Assembly (NCBI RefSeq): GCF_019551435.1
Contig: NZ_CP080544.1
Location: forward strand, 1,426,001 to 1,490,000
Length of the DNA stretch: 64,000 nt
Source: Lysobacter soyae
Lineage (GTDB): Bacteria > Pseudomonadota > Gammaproteobacteria > Xanthomonadales > Xanthomonadaceae
Direction of reading: 5' to 3'
A model generated the notes under the pieces. It was not told the DNA's origin, ran no database searches, and was given only the letters and a program-made list of their open reading frames with translations. Within the stretch, counting starts at the first letter, position 1, and each line of letters opens with the position of its first letter. This document shows positions 23,628-35,025 of this stretch, one piece after another. The translations under genes were made by a program, and so were the position numbers.

Positions 23628-26261
23628 TTACTTTTGCTTCGACAACCAGCTGTCGATTTGCGGACGCATGCGTTGACGCGCCTTGATGCGGGTTTCGATG
23701 CTGGTCACGGCATTTTCAGCATCTTTACGCGAACCTTCCGCAATGTACTTGCTGGCGAAATCACGGATCTTGGCGACCATTTCCGGCTTGCTCGAACCGC
23801 TGCCAATGCCCGGGAAGTAGCGCGGCGCCGAAGTGGTGTCCACCAACTTGGTGACCGCTTCGCGATTTTGCACCGCCCAATCGAAGGTCATGTCCGGATG
23901 TTCACCGGCCACGCCGCGAATCATGCCGGCGCTGAGCGTCGCACCCGGCTCGTCGGTCAGTGCCAAGGCCAATGCCTTCTTGGCCAGCGCTTCATCCTTG
24001 GCACCCGAGAGCATGCCGTAGAGCTGGCTCTTCACCAACGGGTTGGTTTCGGCCTTGGCCATGGCATGCATCTTGTCCCACGTGGCCGCGTCGGCGTTGT
24101 AAGCAACGATGCCGTACACCGTACGACGCAAAGCCGGGGTCAACGGCTTGCTGTCTTGTGCGGCGTAACGTGCGCGCGCTTCAGCAATGATGTCCTTGTC
24201 TTCCAAGCCGGCCAAAGCACCGACCACGGTACGACGCAGACCCTTCACAGCATCGCTGTCACCGGCACGATCTTCAAAGCCCAGCTTGTTGTAGGTGGGT
24301 TTGATGCGCTTGATGGCGAACGCACGGTACTTGGCCTGCGCGGCCTTGTCACCGGTGAAGTAGTTGTCGAGGCTGGCGAGCACGCCGATCACTTGCGATT
24401 GGATGGTCGGATCGGCGGTGTTGTCGATCGACATGGCCAAGTCGAGGTAATCGGACACCGGTTGCTTGCCGTTGACGCCGAAGGCCCATGCGTCGGCCAG
24501 GATGCCGAATTGGTCCACCGGCTTGATCGACTTGAACGACTTGTTCACCACGGCAAATTGCGCCGGGGCATACATCGTGCGGAAGTAGCCGGTTTGACCG
24601 GCGTTGACCACGACCGGACCGCAACCTTCAACGGTGATGCTGCCCTTGCCGTCGGTGACGGTGGTGCGTGCAACGGCATTGCCCGGCACTTGCGCCATCA
24701 CCGGCACGCGCCAGGTCAGCGCCTTTTTATCAGGCATATCGCGGCTGTACTCACCTTGGATCAAATCCACGGTGGTCTTGCCGGCATCACACTTGGCATT
24801 GGCCACGGTGATGGTCGGCACACCCGGTTGCGTGGTGAAGTCTTGGGCAATCGCGGTGATCGGATTGCTGCCATCGGCATCCATCGCCGCCCAAAGGTCG
24901 GCCGACGCAGTGTTGCCGTAAGCGTGTTTCTTCATATAACGGCGCACGCCATCACGCCATTCGTTTTCACCCTTGAAGGCTTCCAACATGGTGATGACCG
25001 CTTCGCCCTTCGAGTAGGTGATGGCGTCAAACGCTTGGCTGGCTTGTTCCACCGTTTCAATGTGTTGCACCACCGGGTGGGTGGTCGAGAGCGAGTCACG
25101 ACCCATTGCGCCTTCACGCGCACCGACGGCATCAAACGTGGTGTTCCATTCCGGATGCATTTCGCGGGTGGCGCGGCTTTCCATCCAGGAGGCGAAGCCT
25201 TCGTTCAACCAGAGGTCGTCCCACCATTGCATGGTGACCAGGTTGCCGAACCATTGGTGGGCGATTTCGTGTGCGGCGGTCGAGAAAATACGACGTTTGT
25301 CGTTGTCGGTCGACACTTGCGGATTCACCAACAACGAATATTCGAAGGTGAAGATGCCGCCCCAGTTTTCCATCGCGCTGAAGAATTGGCTTTGGCCCGG
25401 TGCGGCCACGTTGTCGAGTTTCGGCAACGGATAGTCGACGCCGAAGTAATCGTTGTAACGCTTCACAATTTCAGCCGAACCGTCGAGCGCATACTTGGCT
25501 TGATCCACCATGCCCTTTTGCGTCACGACACCGATTTCGGTCTTGCCCGACATCTTGGTGGCGCGTTCGAAATCACCCGCGGCAAAGAACAACAGATAGG
25601 TGGACATCTTCGGCGAACGTTGGAAGACAACCTTCTTCAAGCCGTTGCCAACATTGCTGGAGCTCGCAATTGGCATGTTACCGACCACCAAATCCGCTTC
25701 AGGAACAATGGCGGTGAGGTCGAAGGTGGCTTTGAAATTCGGCTCATCCCACGAGGGGATGAACGCGCGTGCGTCGGAGTTTTCAAACTGCGTGTAGAGG
25801 GCGCGCTTGGAGCCTTCCTTGGTGCTGTAATCGAGGGCGAACAAGCCGTTGGCTTGCGTGTTGATCACGCCGCTGTATTCGATGTTGAGGGTGTATTTAC
25901 CCGGCGCGAGCGCTTTGTCGAAAGCGAAGCTGGCGGTTTGGTTGGCTTCGTCGACCGACACCTTGGCGGGCATCGCTTTGCCCTTTGCCGGCACCAGCGA
26001 GGCTTTTGCGATCTTCAGTCGCAATGCTTGCAGGGTGATGGTGTTGGTCGGTTGGGCGACATCCACCGTGATGGCGACTTTGCCATCGAAGTTCATGTCT
26101 TTCGCGTGCGGGGTGATTTCCACCGCGTAATGCGTCGGCGTGACACCGCGCGGCAATTGGGTGGTGACACCTTGCGCTTGTGCAGCGGCCGTTTGGGCCG
26201 GGGCTTGCGGTGCGGCGGTGACGAGCGCAAGCGCGATCGCCGTGGCGAGAGTGAGACGCAT
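23628..26261 (-). CDS. Exported M1 family aminopeptidase
   Basis: The 877-residue precursor has a cleavable signal peptide (MRLTLATAIALALVTAAPQA, cut near APAQ-TA). The M1 features are complete: the exopeptidase motif SAMENWGG (GxMEN form), the zinc motif HEIAHQWFGN starting at His331 with the third ligand Glu in WLNEGFASW, followed by the ERAP1-like C-terminal helical domain to the end. It removes N-terminal amino acids from peptides in the periplasm or outside the cell. It is monocistronic, with a strong terminator behind it and repeats between it and purA. Together with the M3 and S9 enzymes here it points to a peptide-feeding lifestyle. Confidence 0.93.
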   Translation of the reverse strand: MRLTLATAIALALVTAAPQAPAQTAAAQAQGVTTQLPRGVTPTHYAVEITPHAKDMNFDGKVAITVDVAQPTNTITLQALRLKIAKASLVPAKGKAMPAKVSVDEANQTASFAFDKALAPGKYTLNIEYSGVINTQANGLFALDYSTKEGSKRALYTQFENSDARAFIPSWDEPNFKATFDLTAIVPEADLVVGNMPIASSSNVGNGLKKVVFQRSPKMSTYLLFFAAGDFERATKMSGKTEIGVVTQKGMVDQAKYALDGSAEIVKRYNDYFGVDYPLPKLDNVAAPGQSQFFSAMENWGGIFTFEYSLLVNPQVSTDNDKRRIFSTAAHEIAHQWFGNLVTMQWWDDLWLNEGFASWMESRATREMHPEWNTTFDAVGAREGAMGRDSLSTTHPVVQHIETVEQASQAFDAITYSKGEAVITMLEAFKGENEWRDGVRRYMKKHAYGNTASADLWAAMDADGSNPITAIAQDFTTQPGVPTITVANAKCDAGKTTVDLIQGEYSRDMPDKKALTWRVPVMAQVPGNAVARTTVTDGKGSITVEGCGPVVVNAGQTGYFRTMYAPAQFAVVNKSFKSIKPVDQFGILADAWAFGVNGKQPVSDYLDLAMSIDNTADPTIQSQVIGVLASLDNYFTGDKAAQAKYRAFAIKRIKPTYNKLGFEDRAGDSDAVKGLRRTVVGALAGLEDKDIIAEARARYAAQDSKPLTPALRRTVYGIVAYNADAATWDKMHAMAKAETNPLVKSQLYGMLSGAKDEALAKKALALALTDEPGATLSAGMIRGVAGEHPDMTFDWAVQNREAVTKLVDTTSAPRYFPGIGSGSSKPEMVAKIRDFASKYIAEGSRKDAENAVTSIETRIKARQRMRPQIDSWLSKQK

Positions 26262-26352
26262 TGGAACTCCTGAGCATGTGCCTTTGGGCAGATGTTCAAG
26301 ATGATGCGGCGCGTTGGGGGGATCGACCTACTCCCAAAAGTCATGGGGAAGC

Positions 26353-26469
26353 GCAGAGCGCCTCACCCGCCCCGTTCGGGGCACCCTCTCCACTGCGTGG
26401 AGAGGGAAGAGCTTTTCCTTCTCCATCTTTGATGGAGAAGGTGGCGCGCAGCGCCGGATGAGGCCGCTC

Positions 26470-26472
<3 letters not shown>
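26353..26472. repeat. Inverted pair of CTTCTCCA...GGATGAG palindromic repeats
   Basis: A minus copy (26353-26406: GCGCCTCACCC, GCCCC/GGGGC, CCCTCTCCAC/GTGGAGAGGG) is followed by a plus copy (26414-26472: CCTTCTCCATC/GATGGAGAAGG, GGCGC/GCGCC, GGATGAGGCCGCTCTTA). The final TTA of the plus copy is the TAA stop of purA on the other strand. The pair fills the gap between purA and the aminopeptidase gene. Confidence 0.87.
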
Positions 26473-28708
<2,236 letters not shown>

Positions 28709-28712
<4 letters not shown>

Positions 28713-29803
28713 CGGCCGGTGTCTCCTCGGTCAAGGGTGCGACCCTGGCGCCCGGGTCGAATGTCCGCCTCGCTGGCGACCGTATTGGTGACGACGGCGG
28801 CAGACGCGGGCGCTGTGGTTTGGGCAGTTGCGGCAGCGGTGGACGCAGGCGCGCTCGGCAAACTGAAGTTCAAGATTTGCTTGCTGTCGGCGCCGACAAT
28901 CTTGCGATTGTTGGCCAAGACGCCTTGCATGGTTTCCAACCACATCCGCGTGCGGGTGGCATCGGGGGCGATCTTGTATTGCTCAACCAAGGCATTGAAA
29001 CGATCGGCGTCACCGCTGGCACGCGCAATTTCCGTGGTCTTGTAGCCTTCGGCGATGGTGCGTGTACGTGCGGCCGCACCGCGCGCTTCCGGCACCACCT
29101 TGGCGGCATAGGCACGCGCTTCGCTGATGAGACGATCTTTGTCTTGCTGTGCGCTGTTGACGTCGTCGAACGCCGGCTTCACTTCTTCGGGCGGTCGCGC
29201 GTTCGGCAAATTCAATTCGGTGACGACGAGGCCGGTGCGATAGGCGTCCAAGGACTTCTGCAAATTGGCGCGCGCGGTCACTGCCAAGGCATTGCGCGCA
29301 CCCAGCACGGTGTCGAGGTCGGAATGACCGACTTGTTCACGCACGGTGCTCAAGGCGGCCTGTTTCAGCATGTCCACCGCGTCGCGCGTACCGAAGACAT
29401 AACGCTCCGGATTCGAGATGCGGTACTGCACGTTGATTTCAACGGTGACGATATTTTCGTCGCGGGTCAGCACGGGCACCGATTCGCTATAGGTGTTGAT
29501 CGCCGTGGCATTGACCTTGGTGACTTTCTCGAACGGCCAGGGCAGTTTCAGATTCGGGCCGGGCTGCATGGTCCGGACATATTTGCCGAAGCGCACGACC
29601 ACACCGCGCTGCTGTTCGGTGATCAGCACCACCGAAGACATCAGCAGCATGAGCACCACGGCAATGCCGATCCAGCGACCAATGCCCGACGGATCACCGC
29701 CTTGAAAGCGATCGCGCAACCCGGACAGCGGGTTCCAATTCGGACCCCGGTTGCCTTTGGGCCGCGCGTTGTTGCTATCCCTACCCGGGAGATTCCATGC
29801 CAT
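28709..29803 (-). CDS. hflK: HflK, membrane-bound modulator of FtsH
   Basis: The 364-residue protein starts with a Gly/Pro/Asn-rich cytoplasmic segment (MAWNLPGRDSNNARPKGNRG), has one membrane helix (about 45-65) and the SPFH domain (VVVRFGKYVRTMQPGPNLKL onwards). The C-terminal tail is rich in Ala, Thr and Pro. It forms the HflKC cage with HflC on the periplasmic side and regulates FtsH, which is encoded in another block of this window (35026). It stands between hflX (gap of 62 bp) and hflC. Confidence 0.95.
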
Positions 29804-29865
29804 GCAGGCGATTCCTCTTTGAGACTTGCAACACCTGTTGCCGGTCTAGTTTACGGATGTCCCGA

Positions 29866-31167
29866 CTAAATGGGGTCTTCTTCGTCCAATGGCAAGAGCG
29901 GCCGCAGCATTTCAGCGCCGGCAGCTGCAAGCTTGCGCGCATCCACCTCATCGAGGTCGATGTCGATGACACGGTGGCCGTGCTCGTCCATGGCTTCGTG
30001 GCGGATGGCATCCAGCGCGTGGAGACGCGCGTACAACTTGCCGTCTTGGGGTGCGAGGGTGACGGCGCCGGTGATCCGGCGGGCGCCCAGGACCTCGCCG
30101 ATGGCGCGTTTCAGCCCCTCAAGTCCTTCGCCCGATTGCGCCGACAACCACACGCTGGAGCGCGAGGTATCGGACATCTGCACACCCGCTTCCGCCCCTT
30201 CGATCTGATCGATCTTGTTGTAGACAAGCAACTGCGGGATGTCGCCCGCGCCGATGTCCTTCAAAACTTCGTCCACTTGCTCGATACGCAGGGCACGTTC
30301 CGCGTCCGCCGCATCGATCACGTGCAAGAGCAAATCGGCCTCGCGCGCTTCCGACAAGGTCGAACGGAATGCCGCCACCAACTCGTGCGGCAAATCGCGA
30401 ACAAATCCGACCGTGTCGGCCAGAATGACCTGCCCCGAAGGAATGGTGACGCGCCGCACCGTGGGGTCCAAGGTGGCGAACAATTGGTCGGCCGCGTAGG
30501 CCTGCGCGCCGGTCAGTGCATTGAACAAGGTGGACTTGCCGGCGTTGGTATAGCCGACCAACGCGATTCTCGGCATCTCGCTGCGCACGCGCGCACGGCG
30601 CAATTGGCCGCGCTGGACTTCGACTTTGTCGAGCTTGCGTTGCAGTTGTTCAAGGCGGGTTTGCAGCAAGCGTCGATCGGTTTCAAGCTGGGTTTCACCC
30701 GGCCCGCGCAATCCGATCGAACCACCGCGTTGGCGCTCCAAGTGGGTCCAGCCGCGCACAAGACGCGTAGACATATGCTTCAGCTGCGCGAGCTCGACCT
30801 GCAACTTGCCCTCGTGGGACTGTGCACGCTGGGCAAAGATGTCGAGAATGAGGCCGGTGCGATCAACGACGCGGCGTTTGAATTCGCGCTCGAGGTTACG
30901 TTCTTGCACGGGCGAGAGTGCATGGTTGACGAGCACGAGATCGGCATCCGTGGCATCGGCCATGGCCTTGAATTCGTCCAATTTGCCGCTGCCGATCAAG
31001 ACCGCCGGATTCGGGCGATCAATACGCGCCCGGCCTTCGGCCACGACCGTGGCGCCGGCAGAGCGCGCGAGTTCGTTGAATTCCAACATGACGGCATCGT
31101 CCGATACCGAACCGCGTTGCGGATGAATCAGTAGTGCGCGTTCACCACCGCGCGAGCGTTCAAACAA
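29866..31167 (-). CDS. hflX: Ribosome-rescuing GTPase HflX
   Basis: The 433-residue GTPase has the HflX N-terminal nucleotide-binding domain, a helical linker (VRGWTHLERQRGGSIGLRGP, the family signature GGxGxRGPGE) and the TRAFAC GTPase core with GYTNAGKSTLFNAL, the switch DTVGFVRDLP and NKID. It splits stalled 70S ribosomes under heat or antibiotic stress. The likely start is a TTG at 31167 with GGAG eight bases upstream; there is no suitable ATG. It follows hfq by 59 bp in the conserved miaA-hfq-hflX-hflK-hflC order. Confidence 0.94.
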   Translation of the reverse strand: MFERSRGGERALLIHPQRGSVSDDAVMLEFNELARSAGATVVAEGRARIDRPNPAVLIGSGKLDEFKAMADATDADLVLVNHALSPVQERNLEREFKRRVVDRTGLILDIFAQRAQSHEGKLQVELAQLKHMSTRLVRGWTHLERQRGGSIGLRGPGETQLETDRRLLQTRLEQLQRKLDKVEVQRGQLRRARVRSEMPRIALVGYTNAGKSTLFNALTGAQAYAADQLFATLDPTVRRVTIPSGQVILADTVGFVRDLPHELVAAFRSTLSEAREADLLLHVIDAADAERALRIEQVDEVLKDIGAGDIPQLLVYNKIDQIEGAEAGVQMSDTSRSSVWLSAQSGEGLEGLKRAIGEVLGARRITGAVTLAPQDGKLYARLHALDAIRHEAMDEHGHRVIDIDLDEVDARKLAAAGAEMLRPLLPLDEEDPI

Positions 31168-31226
31168 CGATGCAGCTCCAGCATTTCAATAGGGCTATTT
31201 TAGCCCGTTTGCCGGAAACGCCGGGC

Positions 31227-31526
31227 TCAGACGCCGGCGTCGACGGCCTCGCCTTCAGCTTCGGCGTCCGTGTCGTCGTTTTCAGCCGGCAAATCGGACA
31301 GACGCACGTTGCGCGACGGCACCACCGTCGAAATCGCGTGCTTGTAGACCATTTGATTGGTCACGCCGCGCAGCAGCACGACGAATTGGTCAAAGGATTC
31401 GATGGTGCCTTGCAACTTGATGCCATTGACCAAGAAGATCGACACCGGCACGCGTTCACGACGCAGTGCATTCAAAAAAGGATCTTGCAAGGATTGGGGC
31501 TTGCCGCCCGGTGCTGCCTTCGTCAT
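31227..31526 (-). CDS. hfq: RNA chaperone Hfq
   Basis: The 99-residue protein has the complete Sm-like domain: [20 protein letters not shown] (Sm1), [16 protein letters not shown] and the Sm2 motif [12 protein letters not shown]. The acidic tail after residue 75 ([15 protein letters not shown]) is unusual in charge but unstructured, like Hfq tails in general. Hfq forms a hexamer and pairs small RNAs with mRNAs. The leader carries five consecutive ARN triplets just before the ribosome binding site, which is the pattern bound by the Hfq distal face and suggests autoregulation. The gene lies between miaA and hflX. Confidence 0.97.
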   Translation of the reverse strand: MTKAAPGGKPQSLQDPFLNALRRERVPVSIFLVNGIKLQGTIESFDQFVVLLRGVTNQMVYKHAISTVVPSRNVRLSDLPAENDDTDAEAEGEAVDAGV

Positions 31527-31580
31527 GTAGTTTCCCCGTTGTTATTGTTCTTGCTTTTTGACCGCTGACGTGGCGGTCAA
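31527..31580 (-). promoter_or_regulatory. hfq 5' leader: ARN triplets before the SD, with upstream hairpin
   Basis: On the minus strand the bases 31552-31538 read AAG AAC AAT AAC AAC, five ARN triplets in a row, directly followed by the ribosome binding site GGGG (31537-31534) and the ATG at 31526. Upstream, TTGACCGC (31580-31573) pairs perfectly with GCGGTCAA (31565-31558) around a seven-base loop. ARN repeats are the known ligand of the Hfq distal face, and Hfq represses its own translation in E. coli. The role here is inference. Confidence 0.6.
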
Positions 31581-31616
31581 GAGAGTGTAGCCCAGTTTTC
31601 CGGCGCCTTCGCGGCG

Positions 31617-32564
31617 CTAGTCCGCTTCCATGAAGTGACGCACGGTTTCGTGCAGCTCAGCTTCCGCGCTGGCCGGATCGAAGCTGTGCAGATCAGGCTC
31701 GCGCTTCAACCAGGTGAGCTGGCGCTTGGCCAAGCTGCGGGTGGCATAGATTGCCGCCATCCGGAAGTCTTCGAATCCGAGTTCGCCATCCAAATACGCC
31801 CACGCCTGCCGATAACCGACGGCACGCAGTGCGGGCAGCGCCAAAGGGTCTGGGTGCGCAATGATTTCCGGCAGTGCGCGTAAGCGCTCGACTTCAGCCA
31901 GAAACCCTTGCGCGAGAATTTGATCAAATCGCAGGCTGATGCGTTCGCGTAGCACGTCCTTGCTTGCCGGCATCGAAGCGAGTTTCAGGAATCGGGTATT
32001 CGCGGCCGGCGCGACCGTGGCTTTTTGCAAGGCGCTGATGGGCTGACCGGTGAGTGCATGCACTTCCAATGCGCGGGAAATGCGTTGCGGATCGGTGGCG
32101 TGAATCCGTGCGGCCGCTTCCGGATCGACCATGGCCAATCGCGCATGCATAGCCGGCCAGCCGATGCGTTCGGCCTCGGCCTCGATGTGCGCGCGCAGCT
32201 CGGGATCTGCACTCGGCATCGGCGCCAAACCTTCGATCAAAGCACGCGCGTACAAGGTGGTGCCGCCGGCCAAAATCGGCAACCTGCCCCGGCCGCGAAT
32301 GTCGTCCATCGCCTGCAAGGCATCACGCACGAACTCGGCGGCCGAGTAACGTTCCCAAGGATCACGAATGTCGATCAAGTGATGCGGCACGCGTGCCTGT
32401 TCTTGCGCATCCGGCTTGGCCGCACCGATATCCAGACCGCGATAGACCAGCGCGGAATCGACGCTGATGATTTCGCCATCAAAGGCTTCGGCCAAGGCCA
32501 ATGCAATGGCTGTCTTGCCTGCGGCAGTCGGCCCTGTCACCAATACGGCGCGTGGTGCTTGCAT
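31617..32564 (-). CDS. miaA: tRNA dimethylallyltransferase
   Basis: The 315-residue enzyme has the P-loop GPTAAGKTAIALAL at residues 9-22, then the MiaA segment IISVDSALVYRGLDIGAAKP and the later LAGGTTLYARALIEGLAPMP. It transfers a dimethylallyl group to A37 of tRNAs reading UNN codons. The C-terminus keeps TRSLAKRQLTWLKRE, which holds tRNA. It heads the hfq unit: hfq starts 90 bp downstream, with a hairpin in the gap. putP lies upstream on the same strand, six bases away. Confidence 0.96.
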   Translation of the reverse strand: MQAPRAVLVTGPTAAGKTAIALALAEAFDGEIISVDSALVYRGLDIGAAKPDAQEQARVPHHLIDIRDPWERYSAAEFVRDALQAMDDIRGRGRLPILAGGTTLYARALIEGLAPMPSADPELRAHIEAEAERIGWPAMHARLAMVDPEAAARIHATDPQRISRALEVHALTGQPISALQKATVAPAANTRFLKLASMPASKDVLRERISLRFDQILAQGFLAEVERLRALPEIIAHPDPLALPALRAVGYRQAWAYLDGELGFEDFRMAAIYATRSLAKRQLTWLKREPDLHSFDPASAEAELHETVRHFMEAD

Positions 32565-32570
32565 GCAGGC

Positions 32571-34058
32571 TTACTTCACTTGCGCAAGTTCTGCGCTGAC
32601 TTCGTCATGGGTCTTCACGACCGAAGCCGACGGTGGCGCGGACAGCAAACTTCCGGCAACAACCGCAAGCGTTGCTGCGATGACACCCGGCACCATTTCA
32701 TACAGCGCGCTGCCGGAGAATTCTTTCCACACAATGACGGTGGCAGCACCCACCAACATGCCGGCCAATGCGCCCACCCAGGTCATGCGGCGCCAGTAGA
32801 GAGACAACAACACGACGGGCCCGAAGGCCGCGCCGAAACCGGCCCAGGCGTAGCTCACCAACCCGAGCACTTTGCGGTCGGGATCGCGGGCCAAGTAAAT
32901 CGCCAGCAATGAAATCGCCAGCACCGCCATCCGACCAAACCACACCAGCTCTTTCTGACCGGCATTGGGGCGCACGAATCCGCGGTAAAAATCTTCGGTC
33001 AGTGCACTCGAGCACACCAGCAATTGGCAGGACAAGGTACTCATGATCGCCGCGAGGATGGCGGACAACAGCACACCGGCAATCCATGGATTGAATAACA
33101 ACTGGCTTAGGGCGATGAACACACGCTCGTGATTTTCCGTCACCTGCCCTGCCTGATCCGGATGCTGGGCGAAGTAGGCGTTGGCGATGAAACCGACCAA
33201 CACCGCGCCGAGCAGACACAGGATCATCCAGGTCATGCCGATTCTGCGCGCCTTCGGAATGGTGTGGACGCTTTCGGCGGCCATGAAGCGCGCCAGGATG
33301 TGCGGCTGGCCAAAATAGCCCAAGCCCCAGGCAAGTGATGACACCACCGCGATCATGCCGCCCGCACCGATCCAGTCGAGCTTTTGCGGCGCGACTTGGC
33401 TGATCAATTCGATACTTGCCGACGGTCCGCCAACGCTAACGATCACAATCACCGGCGTGAGCACCAAGGCGAGAATCATCAAGCTGGCCTGCACCGTGTC
33501 GGTCCAGCTCACCGCCAGAAATCCGCCCACCAAGGTGTACAACACGGTTGCGGCCGCACCGAGCCACAAGGCCTGCGCATAAGGCACATGAAACACGCTT
33601 TCGAACAAACGGGCACCGGCGACGATGCCGCTGGCGGCATAAATCGCGAAGAACACCAGAATCACCAACGCCGCGAGCACGCGCAGCAATTTTCCGCCTT
33701 CGCCGAATCGGGTGGTGAAGTAGTCAGGCAAGGTCAATGCGTCTTGGGTGCGCTCGGTGTAGAGCCGCAGCGGCGCGGCCACAAATCGCCAGTTGATCCA
33801 GGCACCGATCACCAGGCCGATCGCAATCCAACTTTCCGACAATCCGGTGAGAAACAGTGCACCCGGCAGACCCATGAGCAACCAGCCGCTCATATCGGAG
33901 GCGCCAGCCGACAACGCCGTGACAAACCCGCCCAATGAACGACCACCCAAAATGTAGTCATCGAAATTCCGCGTACGGCGCCATGCCACGAAGCCGATGA
34001 GCACCATCGCCAACAGATACAGGCTGAAGGTGATGAGCAATGGGGTGTTGGCGGTCAT
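32571..34058 (-). CDS. putP: Sodium/proline symporter
   Basis: The 495-residue protein is a sodium:solute symporter with about 13 hydrophobic helices. The start (LYLLAMVLIGFVAWRRTRNF, DYILGGRSLGG) and ALSAGASDMSGWLLMGLPGA match PutP, including the Ser/Asp residues for sodium and proline in helix 2. It takes up proline with sodium across the inner membrane for use as carbon or osmoprotectant. No putA gene is adjacent. Its stop is six bases before the miaA start, so putP and miaA may be read together. Confidence 0.9.
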   Translation of the reverse strand: MTANTPLLITFSLYLLAMVLIGFVAWRRTRNFDDYILGGRSLGGFVTALSAGASDMSGWLLMGLPGALFLTGLSESWIAIGLVIGAWINWRFVAAPLRLYTERTQDALTLPDYFTTRFGEGGKLLRVLAALVILVFFAIYAASGIVAGARLFESVFHVPYAQALWLGAAATVLYTLVGGFLAVSWTDTVQASLMILALVLTPVIVIVSVGGPSASIELISQVAPQKLDWIGAGGMIAVVSSLAWGLGYFGQPHILARFMAAESVHTIPKARRIGMTWMILCLLGAVLVGFIANAYFAQHPDQAGQVTENHERVFIALSQLLFNPWIAGVLLSAILAAIMSTLSCQLLVCSSALTEDFYRGFVRPNAGQKELVWFGRMAVLAISLLAIYLARDPDRKVLGLVSYAWAGFGAAFGPVVLLSLYWRRMTWVGALAGMLVGAATVIVWKEFSGSALYEMVPGVIAATLAVVAGSLLSAPPSASVVKTHDEVSAELAQVK

Positions 34059-34112
34059 GCGGGTGCTCCGTGGCGTCCAGCCAAGAGAGTACGCGGCGCA
34101 AGCCTTGACGCG

Positions 34113-35012
34113 CTAGTCTTGCGGCCAGTCAATCTCGACGGCAGGACGCCTGCCATCGCGTGGCACCGGCACCGCTTGCACGGCCTCAAGCACCTTCAAT
34201 GCATCGACGGTTGCCGCCACATCGTGCACACGTACGATGCGCGCGCCATGGCTGGCGGCAATCAAGTGCGCTGCCACCGAGCCATGTACGCGAACGGCAG
34301 GCCGCTCGCGGCCGGTGAGGTCGCCAATGGTGCGTTTGCGCGACAGACCCGCAAGCACCGGCACACCGAGCTCGGTGAATTTACGCAGGCCCGCCAACAA
34401 TTGCAGGTTGTGCTGCGCCGTTTTGCCAAAGCCAAAACCCGGATCCACCACGATGTTCTTCTTGTCCACGCCGGCCATTTCGCACGCGAAGATTCGCTCG
34501 GCGAGAAAACGATGCACCTCGGCGACGACATCGTCGTACACCGGATCGTCTTGCATGGTTTGCGGTTCGCCGATCATGTGCATGATCACGACCGGTACAT
34601 TCAATTCGACCGCCGCATCCAAAGCGCCGGGTTGCCGGAGTGCATAGATGTCGTTTATGAGTGATGCCCCTGCCGCCACGGCGGCGCGCATCACTTCCGG
34701 CTTGAAGGTGTCGATGCTGATTGGCACCGCAATGCGGCCGCGCAAAGCGTCGATCACGGGAATCACACGCGCCAGCTCTTCGTCGATCCCGACAGGATCC
34801 GCGCCAGGCCGCGTCGACTCACCGCCGATATCCAAGATCGCCGCGCCTTGGTCCACCAGTTGCAACGCGTGCTTAACTGCTGCATCGGTGGTGTCGTGAA
34901 GGCCGCCATCCGAGAAGGAATCCGGTGTCACATTGACGATGCCCATGACTTGCGTGCGATCCAGCTTGACGCTGAGATCGCCGCAATTCAATCGCGGTGC
35001 GGTGTCGAACAC
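34113..35012 (-). CDS. folP: Dihydropteroate synthase
   Basis: The enzyme contains both pterin-binding signatures: MGIVNVTPDSFSDGG and LDIGGESTRPGAD, plus DPGFGFGKTAQHNL and the late RVHDVAATVDAL. It condenses p-aminobenzoate with the pterin diphosphate in folate synthesis. I place the start at the GTG at 35012, which gives 299 residues beginning with the family-like VFDTAPRLNCG, 13 bases behind the ftsH stop. A GTG at 35060 would overlap ftsH by 35 bases. The binding site is weak in either case. The rlmE-ftsH-folP order is conserved; glmM, the usual next gene, is replaced by putP. Confidence 0.93.
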   Translation of the reverse strand: MFDTAPRLNCGDLSVKLDRTQVMGIVNVTPDSFSDGGLHDTTDAAVKHALQLVDQGAAILDIGGESTRPGADPVGIDEELARVIPVIDALRGRIAVPISIDTFKPEVMRAAVAAGASLINDIYALRQPGALDAAVELNVPVVIMHMIGEPQTMQDDPVYDDVVAEVHRFLAERIFACEMAGVDKKNIVVDPGFGFGKTAQHNLQLLAGLRKFTELGVPVLAGLSRKRTIGDLTGRERPAVRVHGSVAAHLIAASHGARIVRVHDVAATVDALKVLEAVQAVPVPRDGRRPAVEIDWPQD

Positions 35013-35025
35013 GTGCGCGTGCCGA

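Noticed and set aside
23634-26273. Plus-strand open frame of 879 codons antisense to the M1 aminopeptidase
   Set aside because: It mirrors the aminopeptidase almost end to end and has no motif or ribosome binding site. The minus strand has a signal peptide, GAMEN-like and HEIAH motifs.
31558-31580. Hairpin before hfq as a Rho-independent terminator
   Set aside because: On the transcribed minus strand the stem is followed by A residues, not T residues, so it cannot act as one for miaA.
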